A DNA stretch of 5,363 bases from Bradyrhizobium sp. (GTDB lineage Bacteria > Pseudomonadota > Alphaproteobacteria > Rhizobiales > Xanthobacteraceae): positions 1 through 5,363 of the forward strand of contig JAQGKJ010000738.1 of NCBI GenBank assembly GCA_028290165.1. Direction: 5' to 3'. Positions within the stretch are counted from its first letter, which is position 1. Every line of letters begins with the position of its first letter. Below, in pieces: positions 1 to 5,363 of the stretch. Below the pieces are notes generated by a model that made no database searches, was not told the origin of the DNA, and saw only the letters and a program-made list of their open reading frames with translations. The position numbers and the translations under genes were made by a program.

Positions 1-1360
1 CCTGTGCCGGCCATTTCGGAAACAGGGAGAATCCCTTTGCAAAATATTCCGGCCGGACAAACTGAGCTTGCAAGGAGATCAAGATTCCGAACACCAGGAA
101 AAGCAGCCACATCGGCGCCGTGAGATACGAACCGATACCTGTAAGGAGATGAAGCCGCGATACCCAGTGCAACCCGCGCGCCGGGAGCACGGCGAGGTGC
201 TGAAGGTTACCCTGGCACCAACGCCGGTCGCGCGCGGCGAAATCCAGGAGTGAAGGCGGACATTCCTCGAAGCTGCCGCCCAAAGTGGGCGCCATTCTGA
301 TGGCCCACCCTCCTCGCCTCATCAGCGCCGCTTCCACGAAATCGTGGCTGAGGATATGGCCGCCAAACGGTTTGCGGCCCCGAAGTTCGGGAAGACCTGC
401 GTCCTGCGCAAATGCGCGCACCCGGATGACGGCATTATGGCCCCAATAGTTGCCTTCGGAACCATGCCACCACGCAATGCCGGCGGCGATCAGAGGGCCA
501 TACAGCCTTCCTGAAAATTGCTGCAGCCTGGCAAACAGCGTCCTCGCATTTACAACGATGGGCAACGTCTGAATGAGGGCGACGGCAGGATGAATTTCCA
601 TCGCGGACACCAACCGGACGATCGTGTCGCCGGTCATCAGGCTATCGGCATCCAGTATGATCATATGGTCATAGCTCGCGCCAAACCGCGTGATCCATTC
701 TTCGATATTGCCGGATTTTCGTGCGGTATTTTCCGGGCGGTGGCGATAGAAAATATTGTTGACGCCGAGATCGCGCCGAAGTCGCAGAAAACACTTCTCT
801 TCGGATATCCAGACGGAAGGGTTGGTCGTATCGCTCAGCACAAACCAGTCGAAGCTTGAACCGTGCCCGCATTGGTCGACCGACTCGCACATCGCCCGAA
901 GCCGGGCCATGATCCGAAATGGGTCTTCGTTGTAGGTCGGCAACAACATCGCATTTTTGCTGTCGATCGATGGCAGGGGCGCATCTGGATCGATGCCCAG
1001 GGGCTCCTTGGCGCGGAACAGCAGTATCGCGAACCCCGCCAACGCGGACATGAATGATAACGCAATCCATGCAAACAACGGCACGAACAGAGCAAGCACC
1101 ATCCATTCAAGTACGGTAACGCCACCGACCTGGACCACTTCATACATTTCGTAGCAGCCGGCGATGGTCAGGGCGGCGGTGCCCGTGAAGATGCAGGCAC
1201 GCCGAAACCACACCGACGTGAAGGCGCCCTTTCGATCGACCTCCGTCCCCCTCTGAAAGGTTCGCAGCGGCTGCTTCGAGATTGCCATCGGTGCTTCCTG
1301 GGGAAGAAAGCTTGCACCGCCGACAGATTCAAAGTCCCGACCTTGCGTCAAGGTGTCCAT
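1..1360 (-). CDS. opgH: Glucans biosynthesis glucosyltransferase H (OpgH/MdoH), 3'-truncated by window edge
   Basis: Inner-membrane family 2 glycosyltransferase that builds the glucan backbone of osmoregulated periplasmic glucans from UDP-glucose. I translated the minus strand by hand: the frame is open from ATG 1360 to the left edge (453 codons, no stop). Visible parts are two N-terminal membrane segments (about residues 53-70 and 84-115), the GT2 fold start LLPTYNED (139-146), LSDTTN with D177, RKSGN (214-218), the metal-binding LDADS (D237, D239), NYWGHN (304-309), SHDFVEAALMRRGGW (338-352) and RDRRWCQGN (377-385, the QxxRW-type motif). A membrane segment follows at about 412-430. The rest of the membrane domain and the C-terminus lie outside the window. 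The start is chosen at 1360 because the stretch FLPQEAPMAISKQPLR (18-33) resembles the N-terminus I remember from Xanthomonas-type OpgH. ATG 1288 is the alternative and has a better Shine-Dalgarno (AGGAAG, 5-base spacer). The 1360 start overlaps the end of opgG by 13 bases, implying one operon. The family assignment is very secure; the exact start is not. Confidence 0.95.
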   Translation of the reverse strand, partial: MDTLTQGRDFESVGGASFLPQEAPMAISKQPLRTFQRGTEVDRKGAFTSVWFRRACIFTGTAALTIAGCYEMYEVVQVGGVTVLEWMVLALFVPLFAWIALSFMSALAGFAILLFRAKEPLGIDPDAPLPSIDSKNAMLLPTYNEDPFRIMARLRAMCESVDQCGHGSSFDWFVLSDTTNPSVWISEEKCFLRLRRDLGVNNIFYRHRPENTARKSGNIEEWITRFGASYDHMIILDADSLMTGDTIVRLVSAMEIHPAVALIQTLPIVVNARTLFARLQQFSGRLYGPLIAAGIAWWHGSEGNYWGHNAVIRVRAFAQDAGLPELRGRKPFGGHILSHDFVEAALMRRGGWAIRMAPTLGGSFEECPPSLLDFAARDRRWCQGNLQHLAVLPARGLHWVSRLHLLTGIGSYLTAPMWLLFLVFGILISLQAQFVRPEYFAKGFSLFPKWPAQ

Positions 1361-2862
1361 CGATAGACCCACACTTCCGATATGGCGTCGTTGCCCTGCA
1401 TCAGCGATGCACGCAACTCGACCGGATTCTTGTCTTTCACCGGAAGCTCAAAGCTTAACCGCCAGCCTCCCGTCGCGGGGTTCGGTTGGGTCACGATGTT
1501 TCGAAATTCAACTTTCTCCGCGACGACGTTGCCCCGAATGGTCTTGGGATCGACTGACTTCAGTTTCTCGCCGATCAAGTCCAGCACGAATATTCTTGCA
1601 TCGTCGCCCCTGGCGCCGATGGCCGTTCGTGAAAACCGTGCGAGCGACGTCGCCTTTGGCGTATCCGGGCCCCAATGCAGGCGATAGGTGTAGGTATGCT
1701 CTCCCTTGGCTTGCAGGGCATTCTTCGGCCGCCAAAAACCCGCGATGTTATCGTGGATTTCCTCTTTCGTCGGAATTTCAATCAGCTGAACAGAGCCCTC
1801 ACCCCAATCCCCAATTGGCTCGGCCCACAAGCTCGGCCGCTTTTCAAAACCCGATTCGAGGTCCTGATACGCGAAGAAGTTCTTCTGCCGTTGCATCAGG
1901 CCGAAACCACGAGGATTGAGATCGGAAAAGGTGCTGATTTGCAGATCCTTGGGATTGCTGAGAGGCCGCCACAGTTCCTCGCCGCGGCCGTTGAAGATCG
2001 CGAAACCATCGGAATCGTGCACCGACGGACGAAAATCATCGACCTGCATTCGATCATTTGGCCCGAAGAAAAACATGCTTGTCATTGGGGCGAGGCCGGC
2101 ATGGTCAAGATCCACGCGTGGATAAACCGCCATCTCCACGTCGAACACTGTCGTGTCGCCGGGCCGTATTGTGAACCGGTAGGCCGCAGCCGCGCTCTCG
2201 CTGTCCAGCAGGGCATGCACGACGATGGAGTTGGCATTTGCAGCCGGCTTTTCGATCCAGAAGGTTTTGAACAAGGGAAATTCCTCGCCCTTGGCCTCGC
2301 CGGTATTGATTGCCAGCCCCCGCGCGGACAGACCGTAGATTTCTCCCTTTGCGACCGCGCGGAAGTAACTCGCACCCAGAAAAACGCACACTTCGTCGTA
2401 ATAGTCAGGCTTGTTCATCGGGGCGTGAAGACGAAAGCCTGCGAAACCCAGATCGATCTCGGGATTGGGTGGCGGAGTGCTGCCAAAGGAAAAGTAATCC
2501 GGACGATATGCAATCTTGCTCGCCTGGCCGTTCGCCACCTCGTAAATATCTACTCTGGGTGCGTAGAAGAAGCCGCGGTGAAAGAACTGAACTTCGAACG
2601 GCAATTTCTCGCCACGCCACAGCGCGCGTTCAGGCAAGAAACGTATTGCACGGTAGCGATCGTAATCCAGCTTTTTCAGGGCATCCGGCAGATTGGTATC
2701 CGGCGCCTTAAACGATTTGCTGGCTGCATCACGGGCCAATTGCCGAACAATCGACCGATCGAACGGAGTCGAGTCGGCGTGTGCGGACGAGACAAGCCCA
2801 GGTGCAGCGGACGAGGCGAGCGGCAAGGACGCCGCAGCTTGCAGAAAGCGTCGACGGTTCAA
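1348..2862 (-). CDS. opgG: Periplasmic glucan biosynthesis protein of the OpgG/OpgD family, Tat-type signal, TTG start
   Basis: Periplasmic protein needed to make or trim osmoregulated periplasmic glucans, working with OpgH. At 504 residues it has the usual length for the family. A twin-arginine signal (NRRRFLQ, residues 2-8) is followed by a hydrophobic stretch and an AHA cleavage site after residue 29. Family blocks include LGFAGFRL (138-145), FLGASYFRAV (161-170), YGLSARGLAI (176-185), LAPMTSMFFFG (257-267), VHDSDG (281-286), NPRGFGLMQR (316-325), KRPSLW (341-346) and DNIAGFW (371-377). A C-terminal beta-sandwich probably covers about 405-504. The Tat signal is typical of OpgD, while the position just before opgH is typical of OpgG. 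E. coli OpgG and OpgD are reported to be GH186 beta-1,2-glucanases; from memory the OpgD acidic pair E385/D388 would align with E368/D371 here. The start is TTG 2862: GGAGG lies four bases upstream, and the next in-frame upstream codons reach a stop without an ATG or GTG. The DNA looks less GC-rich than the sox pair. Confidence 0.95.
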   Translation of the reverse strand: MNRRRFLQAAASLPLASSAAPGLVSSAHADSTPFDRSIVRQLARDAASKSFKAPDTNLPDALKKLDYDRYRAIRFLPERALWRGEKLPFEVQFFHRGFFYAPRVDIYEVANGQASKIAYRPDYFSFGSTPPPNPEIDLGFAGFRLHAPMNKPDYYDEVCVFLGASYFRAVAKGEIYGLSARGLAINTGEAKGEEFPLFKTFWIEKPAANANSIVVHALLDSESAAAAYRFTIRPGDTTVFDVEMAVYPRVDLDHAGLAPMTSMFFFGPNDRMQVDDFRPSVHDSDGFAIFNGRGEELWRPLSNPKDLQISTFSDLNPRGFGLMQRQKNFFAYQDLESGFEKRPSLWAEPIGDWGEGSVQLIEIPTKEEIHDNIAGFWRPKNALQAKGEHTYTYRLHWGPDTPKATSLARFSRTAIGARGDDARIFVLDLIGEKLKSVDPKTIRGNVVAEKVEFRNIVTQPNPATGGWRLSFELPVKDKNPVELRASLMQGNDAISEVWVYRWTP

Positions 2863-2866
2863 GGAT

Positions 2867-3081
2867 CCTCCAGGAGGTGCGAGAGTGACGCTTGGAAACT
2901 CTCATCACGTCCGCCTGTTCCTGTCCCGGAACCCACATTTGCCGCGACCATCGGCCTCATGCCAATGGCCGCCCATGCGAGCCGCCGGAGGTCGCGCGGA
3001 GTTGCCTTGAGTCGGACGCCCGACCCAACATTTGCACGACCTTTTAAGAAAATTATTAGAAAATCGAATGGTTCCGCTCAA
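2867..3081 (-). promoter_or_regulatory. opgG promoter candidate and structured leader
   Basis: On the minus strand TTGAGC (3081-3076) is followed after 18 bases by AATAAT (3057-3052), a fair match to sigma70 -35/-10 boxes in an AT-rich patch. A start near 3045 would give a leader of about 180 bases before the TTG codon of opgG. That leader contains three perfect inverted repeats. The first is CGCGACC/GGTCGCG (2990-2996 with 2943-2949), with nested CGGC/GCCG and CATG/CATG inside. The second is GTTCC/GGAAC (2917-2921 with 2928-2932). The third is GAGAGT/ACTCTC (2881-2886 with 2898-2903), ending just upstream of the Shine-Dalgarno GGAGG (2871-2867), itself preceded by its complement CCTCC (2877-2873). 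Boxes and repeats are seen directly. Promoter activity and regulation are inferred; I recognise no known riboswitch. Confidence 0.35.
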
Positions 3082-3097
3082 ACATGGATGAGGGGGC

Positions 3098-3115
3098 GAG
3101 CCCTATGGTGGGCTC
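3098..3115. repeat. Perfect 6-bp inverted repeat in the divergent intergenic region
   Basis: GAGCCC (3098-3103) and GGGCTC (3110-3115) are separated by the six bases TATGGT. The repeat lies just upstream of the candidate opgG -35 box and between the two divergently read genes. It has no following T-run on either strand, so it is not a convincing terminator. An operator or a chance hairpin are both possible. Confidence 0.3.
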
Positions 3116-3161
3116 ACGGCGCAAGTCTGGCTGTCCGGTCGGTTCTTAATCTTTGGAGCCA

Positions 3162-3245
3162 ATGAACCAGAGCCCATCGTTTCCGGGGCTTTCTTGTACT
3201 GGAGCGAATTGTAAGCCTTCGTTTCAACCTATGGAGGACATCTGA
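3162..3245 (+). CDS. Possible 27-residue leader peptide ahead of the 61-residue membrane protein gene
   Basis: An ATG at 3162 opens a 27-codon frame ending in TGA at 3243-3245, whose last base is the first base of the next gene's ATG (TGATG). A GGAG (3155-3158) sits three bases before the ATG, a rather short spacing. The peptide begins MNQSPSFPG, has two cysteines (C12 and C17) and no membrane segment. The stop/start overlap is the arrangement used for translational coupling, but the downstream gene also has its own good ribosome site (GGAGGA, 3233-3238) inside this ORF. No homolog is known to me, and a frame this short can easily arise by chance. Confidence 0.25.
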   Translation: MNQSPSFPGLSCTGANCKPSFQPMEDI

Positions 3246-3430
3246 TGTATTTCGTGGCCGCAGTGCTGGCCGTCCTGTCCGGCCTGTTCTATGCCGCCGG
3301 CCAGCATGAAATCGGCAGCCTTGGCGCCGACATGTGCCGATACGGCAGCACGTTTTGCGACAGTCCGAGCTACGTTTTGGCCGGGGCCATTCTTGCGGCC
3401 TTATGGGGCGCGTTCGTTAGCGTACGTTAG
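3245..3430 (+). CDS. Small two-helix membrane protein of unknown function
   Basis: This 61-residue protein has a hydrophobic segment at each end (about 2-19 and 44-60). They are joined by a polar loop of about 24 residues with two cysteines, C31 and C38, in DMCRYGSTFC. Both helices are rich in small residues (Ala, Gly). If the loop is periplasmic, the cysteines could form a disulfide; the only charged residue near an end is the terminal Arg. The start is supported by GGAGGA six bases before ATG 3245, one of the best ribosome sites in the window. The gene is divergent from opgG and convergent with the 92-residue gene, with only 21 bases between the two stops. It resembles short uncharacterised proteins I associate with Bradyrhizobium-type genomes, but I cannot name a family or a function. 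Confidence 0.7.
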   Translation: MYFVAAVLAVLSGLFYAAGQHEIGSLGADMCRYGSTFCDSPSYVLAGAILAALWGAFVSVR

Positions 3431-3451
3431 ATCGGGCTGGTCGCGCGAGAC

Positions 3452-3730
3452 CTAAGGCGTGGCGGGGTTAGCCGGCTGGACGGGCTTCGGCCATGGCGTA
3501 TCGGGTTCGAGCCCCGGCTTGGGCGCGGTCGGCGTCACCGTCGCGCGCGCCGCCTCGCCGGTAGTCTTGTGAACGGCGACTTCAGCGGTTTGGACCTTGG
3601 GCCGGCTCCACTGGCTGTGATCGACAATCAACATTGCCGGCACGCCAAAAATCGCAACCGCCATCGCGACCACGACAGGCCAGCCCAGCTTTCGCTTCAC
3701 ATGATCTGACTCGTTGGAATGATTCTGCAT
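3452..3730 (-). CDS. Small single-pass membrane protein with Pro/Thr/Lys-rich tail, function unknown
   Basis: The protein is 92 residues long. A short polar N-terminus ends in KRK (12-14). One hydrophobic helix follows (about 17-36, GWPVVVAMAVAIFGVPAMLI). The remaining residues form a low-complexity tail rich in Pro, Thr, Ala and Lys (about 49-92). By the positive-inside rule the N-terminus would be cytoplasmic and the tail periplasmic, a form seen in envelope tethers or linkers. The ribosome site is weak (only AGG about nine bases before the ATG). A GTG at codon 11 is an alternative start. It lies 117 bases downstream of the cytochrome gene on the same strand, so it could be co-transcribed with soxCD, but no specific link is visible. 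No enzymatic motif is present and I do not recognise a family. Confidence 0.6.
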   Translation of the reverse strand: MQNHSNESDHVKRKLGWPVVVAMAVAIFGVPAMLIVDHSQWSRPKVQTAEVAVHKTTGEAARATVTPTAPKPGLEPDTPWPKPVQPANPATP

Positions 3731-3847
3731 CTGACGTGCCTGACTTGACGTTTCCTCTCATGAACCAAATCGCTGATGGCAGCCAAGGTTCCTGTCAGGA
3801 GGCACTGTTCCCACCAATACGCCGGGGGGCACGCTCATCGGATGCTT
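3731..3847. other. 117-base gap between the cytochrome gene and the 92-residue gene
   Basis: No gene is seen here. The only structure noted is an 11-base palindrome, TCCTGTCAGGA (3790-3800). It is too tight to form a good hairpin and is not followed by a T-run. Neither a promoter for the 92-residue gene nor a terminator for soxCD can be supported. Confidence 0.4.
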
Positions 3848-4411
3848 TCAACAATCCTTCATGCATTCCGGATTTTTGACGTCAGGACGCGGATCACCGA
3901 CGAACATGTTCCGGTTCGGCATCTTGATCGCGCTCAGCGACTTGGCGTCGAGCGTCGCATCCGCCGGAAGTAGCTCGTTCAAATTGAGGATGTACGCGGA
4001 GACCGCATAGACATCGTCATTGCTGAGCGACTGCGGTGCGTTCTGCGGCATGGCGCGGCGGATATAATCGAACAGGGTCGGCGCGTAGGGCCAATAGCTG
4101 CCGACGGTCCGGACCGGCTTTGGCGTCGCCAGCGTGCCCTGTCCGCCGACCAGCCGATCGCCGACGCCCCCCTCGCCCTTTGTGCCGTGACAGGCCGCGC
4201 ATTGCTGATCGAAGACTTCATGCCCGTGACTGACGCTGCCGCTTCCCGGCGGCAGGTTGTGGCCCTCGCGGTCGATGTCGATATTCCAGCCGGCGATCTC
4301 CGCCGGTGTCGCAGGCCGGCCGATACCGTAAGGGGTTTGCGCTTGCACGCGCGTTATGCAGGTTATCGCAACGAGGGTAAACGTGGCGATGAAAAGCTCA
4401 CGCGTTCGCAT
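3848..4411 (-). CDS. soxD: SoxD-like monohaem cytochrome c, electron-accepting subunit of SoxCD
   Basis: Periplasmic c-type cytochrome that would take electrons from the SoxC molybdenum subunit during oxidation of a protein-bound sulfane or of sulfite. It has 187 residues. A signal peptide (1-24) has a likely cleavage site VQA/Q. The motif YGIGRPATPAEIAGW (28-42) is typical of SoxD. One haem site, CAACH (C71, C74, H75), is followed by GGQGTL (89-94) and TVGSYWPYAPTLFDYIRRAMP (102-122), where M121 is the probable sixth haem ligand. MPNRNMF (164-170) closes the domain. The classical Paracoccus SoxD is about twice as long and has a second haem domain, absent here. C183 and C187 near the end are unexplained. 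ATG 4411 is preceded by GAGGTG with a four-base spacer and overlaps the last 14 bases of soxC, so the two are surely co-expressed. Another name could be the cytochrome subunit of a sulfite dehydrogenase, but the sequence blocks fit SoxD better. Confidence 0.85.
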   Translation of the reverse strand: MRTRELFIATFTLVAITCITRVQAQTPYGIGRPATPAEIAGWNIDIDREGHNLPPGSGSVSHGHEVFDQQCAACHGTKGEGGVGDRLVGGQGTLATPKPVRTVGSYWPYAPTLFDYIRRAMPQNAPQSLSNDDVYAVSAYILNLNELLPADATLDAKSLSAIKMPNRNMFVGDPRPDVKNPECMKDC

Positions 4412-5363
4412 TGGTCACCTCGCCGTCCGCTGCGATGCGCCAGGGCCAGATCGCGTTGTTGTGGTAATAATAATTGTCGCCGCGCTCTGCGAGGAGTTCT
4501 GCCAGTGTCGGTTGAACATAGCCGGTTTCATCGATGGCGCGGCTTTGAATCACCGCGCTCTGGCCGTCCCAGTGCCAAGGCAGCCTGAAGCGGGTCAGCG
4601 CCCGCGTCAGCACCGGTTCCTGCAGTTGTGCTTGCTGCCAGCTCTTGCCGTCGTCGACCGAGACGTCTACGCGTTTGATCTTGCCGTGCCCGCTCCAGGC
4701 GATGCCGCTGATCTCGTGAAATCCGGGCGCGCTCAGGCGCTGGCCGCCCGACGGCCGGGCGATGATGGATTTGGCTTCCATGACAAACGTAAATTCGCGC
4801 GCCGTGCCATCCGGCATCAGGTCGGTATATTTCGATGTTTCCTCGCGCGAATAGGTCGGCTCCGCCGCGACGCGCAGACGCCTCAGCCACTTCACACTCA
4901 TATTGCCCTCGAAACCGGGCAGCAGCAGCCGCAGCGGATAACCTTGCTGCGGGCGCAGCCGCTCGCCGTTTTGGCTATATGCCAGTATCGCGTCCTCGAG
5001 GCACTTTTCGATCGGAATGCTGCGCGTCATCGCCGCAGCATCGGCGCCCTCTGCGACGACCCATTTTGCGCCAGGCTGCAGTCCCGCTTCCTGCAGAACG
5101 AGCTTCAAGCTGACCCCGGTCCATTCTGCGCAGCTCAAGAGACCGACGAGATCGGAAGCGGTCTTGCCGTAAGGCTTCTTGTAGGCGGGGTTGCCGGAGC
5201 ATTCGAGGAAATAGATGTGTGACTCCGACGGAAAGCGCCTTATGTCATCCATGGTGAAGATCAGCTGTCTTTTGACGAGGCCATGGAGCATCAGCCGATG
5301 CTGCGCCGGATCGATGGTGGGAACGCCGCCGTGATGGCGTTCGTAGAACAGTCCGTTCGGCGT
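4398..5363 (-). CDS. soxC: SoxC, sulfane dehydrogenase molybdopterin subunit, 5'-truncated by window edge
   Basis: Sulfite-oxidase-family molybdenum enzyme subunit that, with SoxD, oxidises sulfane sulfur carried on SoxYZ in the periplasm. The frame is open from the right edge, giving 321 residues. An ATG at 5291 is internal, because the 24 codons before it already read a SoxC-like block, GLFYERHHGGVPTIDP (visible residues 4-19). The molybdopterin domain continues with FLECSGN, whose C55 is the predicted molybdenum ligand, then SCAEWTG, then GADAAAMTRSIP and QGYPLRLLLPGFEGN. The dimerisation domain begins at about KWLRRLRV and includes SKYTDLMPDGTAREFTFVMEAKS-type sequence, DVSVDDGKSW and FRLPWHWDG. 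It ends in the usual WPWRIAADGEV region. Full-length members have about 420-430 residues, so roughly 100 N-terminal residues, including an expected Tat signal, lie outside. Sulfite dehydrogenase SorA is the related alternative; the blocks fit SoxC better. Confidence 0.92.
   Translation of the reverse strand, partial: TPNGLFYERHHGGVPTIDPAQHRLMLHGLVKRQLIFTMDDIRRFPSESHIYFLECSGNPAYKKPYGKTASDLVGLLSCAEWTGVSLKLVLQEAGLQPGAKWVVAEGADAAAMTRSIPIEKCLEDAILAYSQNGERLRPQQGYPLRLLLPGFEGNMSVKWLRRLRVAAEPTYSREETSKYTDLMPDGTAREFTFVMEAKSIIARPSGGQRLSAPGFHEISGIAWSGHGKIKRVDVSVDDGKSWQQAQLQEPVLTRALTRFRLPWHWDGQSAVIQSRAIDETGYVQPTLAELLAERGDNYYYHNNAIWPWRIAADGEVTNANA

Noticed and set aside
669..1143. Two overlapping minus-strand frames of 145 and 102 codons, first suggesting a broken opgH
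   Set aside because: Direct translation shows a third minus-strand frame open from 1360 to the left edge that encodes an intact OpgH, so these frames are shadows and there is no frameshift.
1675..3165. 496-codon open frame on the plus strand
   Set aside because: It lies antisense to opgG over most of its length, shows no recognisable domain, and opgG is strongly supported by family motifs. It is a shadow of GC-rich codon usage.
3431..3451. Bidirectional terminator between the convergent small genes
   Set aside because: The 21-base gap holds no clear inverted repeat or T-run.
3790..3800. Palindrome TCCTGTCAGGA as a terminator for soxCD
   Set aside because: The stem is too short for a stable loop, and no T-run follows in either direction.
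4105..4116. 12-bp perfect palindrome CGGTCCGGACCG
   Set aside because: It lies inside soxD and encodes residues of the VRTV region; composition and codon choice explain it adequately.
4356..5222. 288-codon open frame on the plus strand
   Set aside because: It is antisense to soxC, with no family resemblance and no convincing start signal.

Overview
The window looks like chromosomal DNA from a GC-rich alphaproteobacterium. Protein flavour and gene content (an OpgG/OpgH pair, a SoxCD-type pair, small two-helix membrane proteins) point to the Bradyrhizobium/Rhodopseudomonas group. That placement is an inference from remembered families, not from a search. Nearly all coding capacity is on the minus strand.

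Left part (1-2862, minus): an osmoregulated periplasmic glucan (OPG) operon. opgG (TTG start, Tat-type signal peptide) comes first. It is followed, with a 13-base overlap, by opgH, the inner-membrane glucan glucosyltransferase, which runs off the left edge without a frame break. OpgH would polymerise glucose from UDP-glucose and move the chain across the inner membrane; OpgG would act on the chain in the periplasm.

Middle (2863-3847): a 382-base intergenic region carries a plausible sigma70-like promoter for opgG, a leader of about 180 bases that can form several hairpins, one further hairpin, and a possible 27-codon ORF. That ORF's stop overlaps the start of a plus-strand gene for a 61-residue two-helix membrane protein (3245-3430). 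A 92-residue single-pass protein with a Pro/Thr/Lys-rich tail (3452-3730, minus) is convergent with it.

Right part (3848-5363, minus): a soxC/soxD-like pair. SoxC is a sulfite-oxidase-family molybdopterin subunit and enters from the right edge without its N-terminus. The cytochrome c subunit overlaps its end by 14 bases. The cytochrome has one haem site and matches only the first domain of the classical dihaem SoxD. Together the pair would oxidise a reduced sulfur group in the periplasm and pass electrons to cytochrome c.

No RNA genes, insertion sequences, CRISPR arrays or clear intrinsic terminators were seen. Nothing here is clearly a new system. The best leads are the structured opgG leader with its TTG start, the small ORF coupled to the 61-residue gene, and the short single-haem SoxD.
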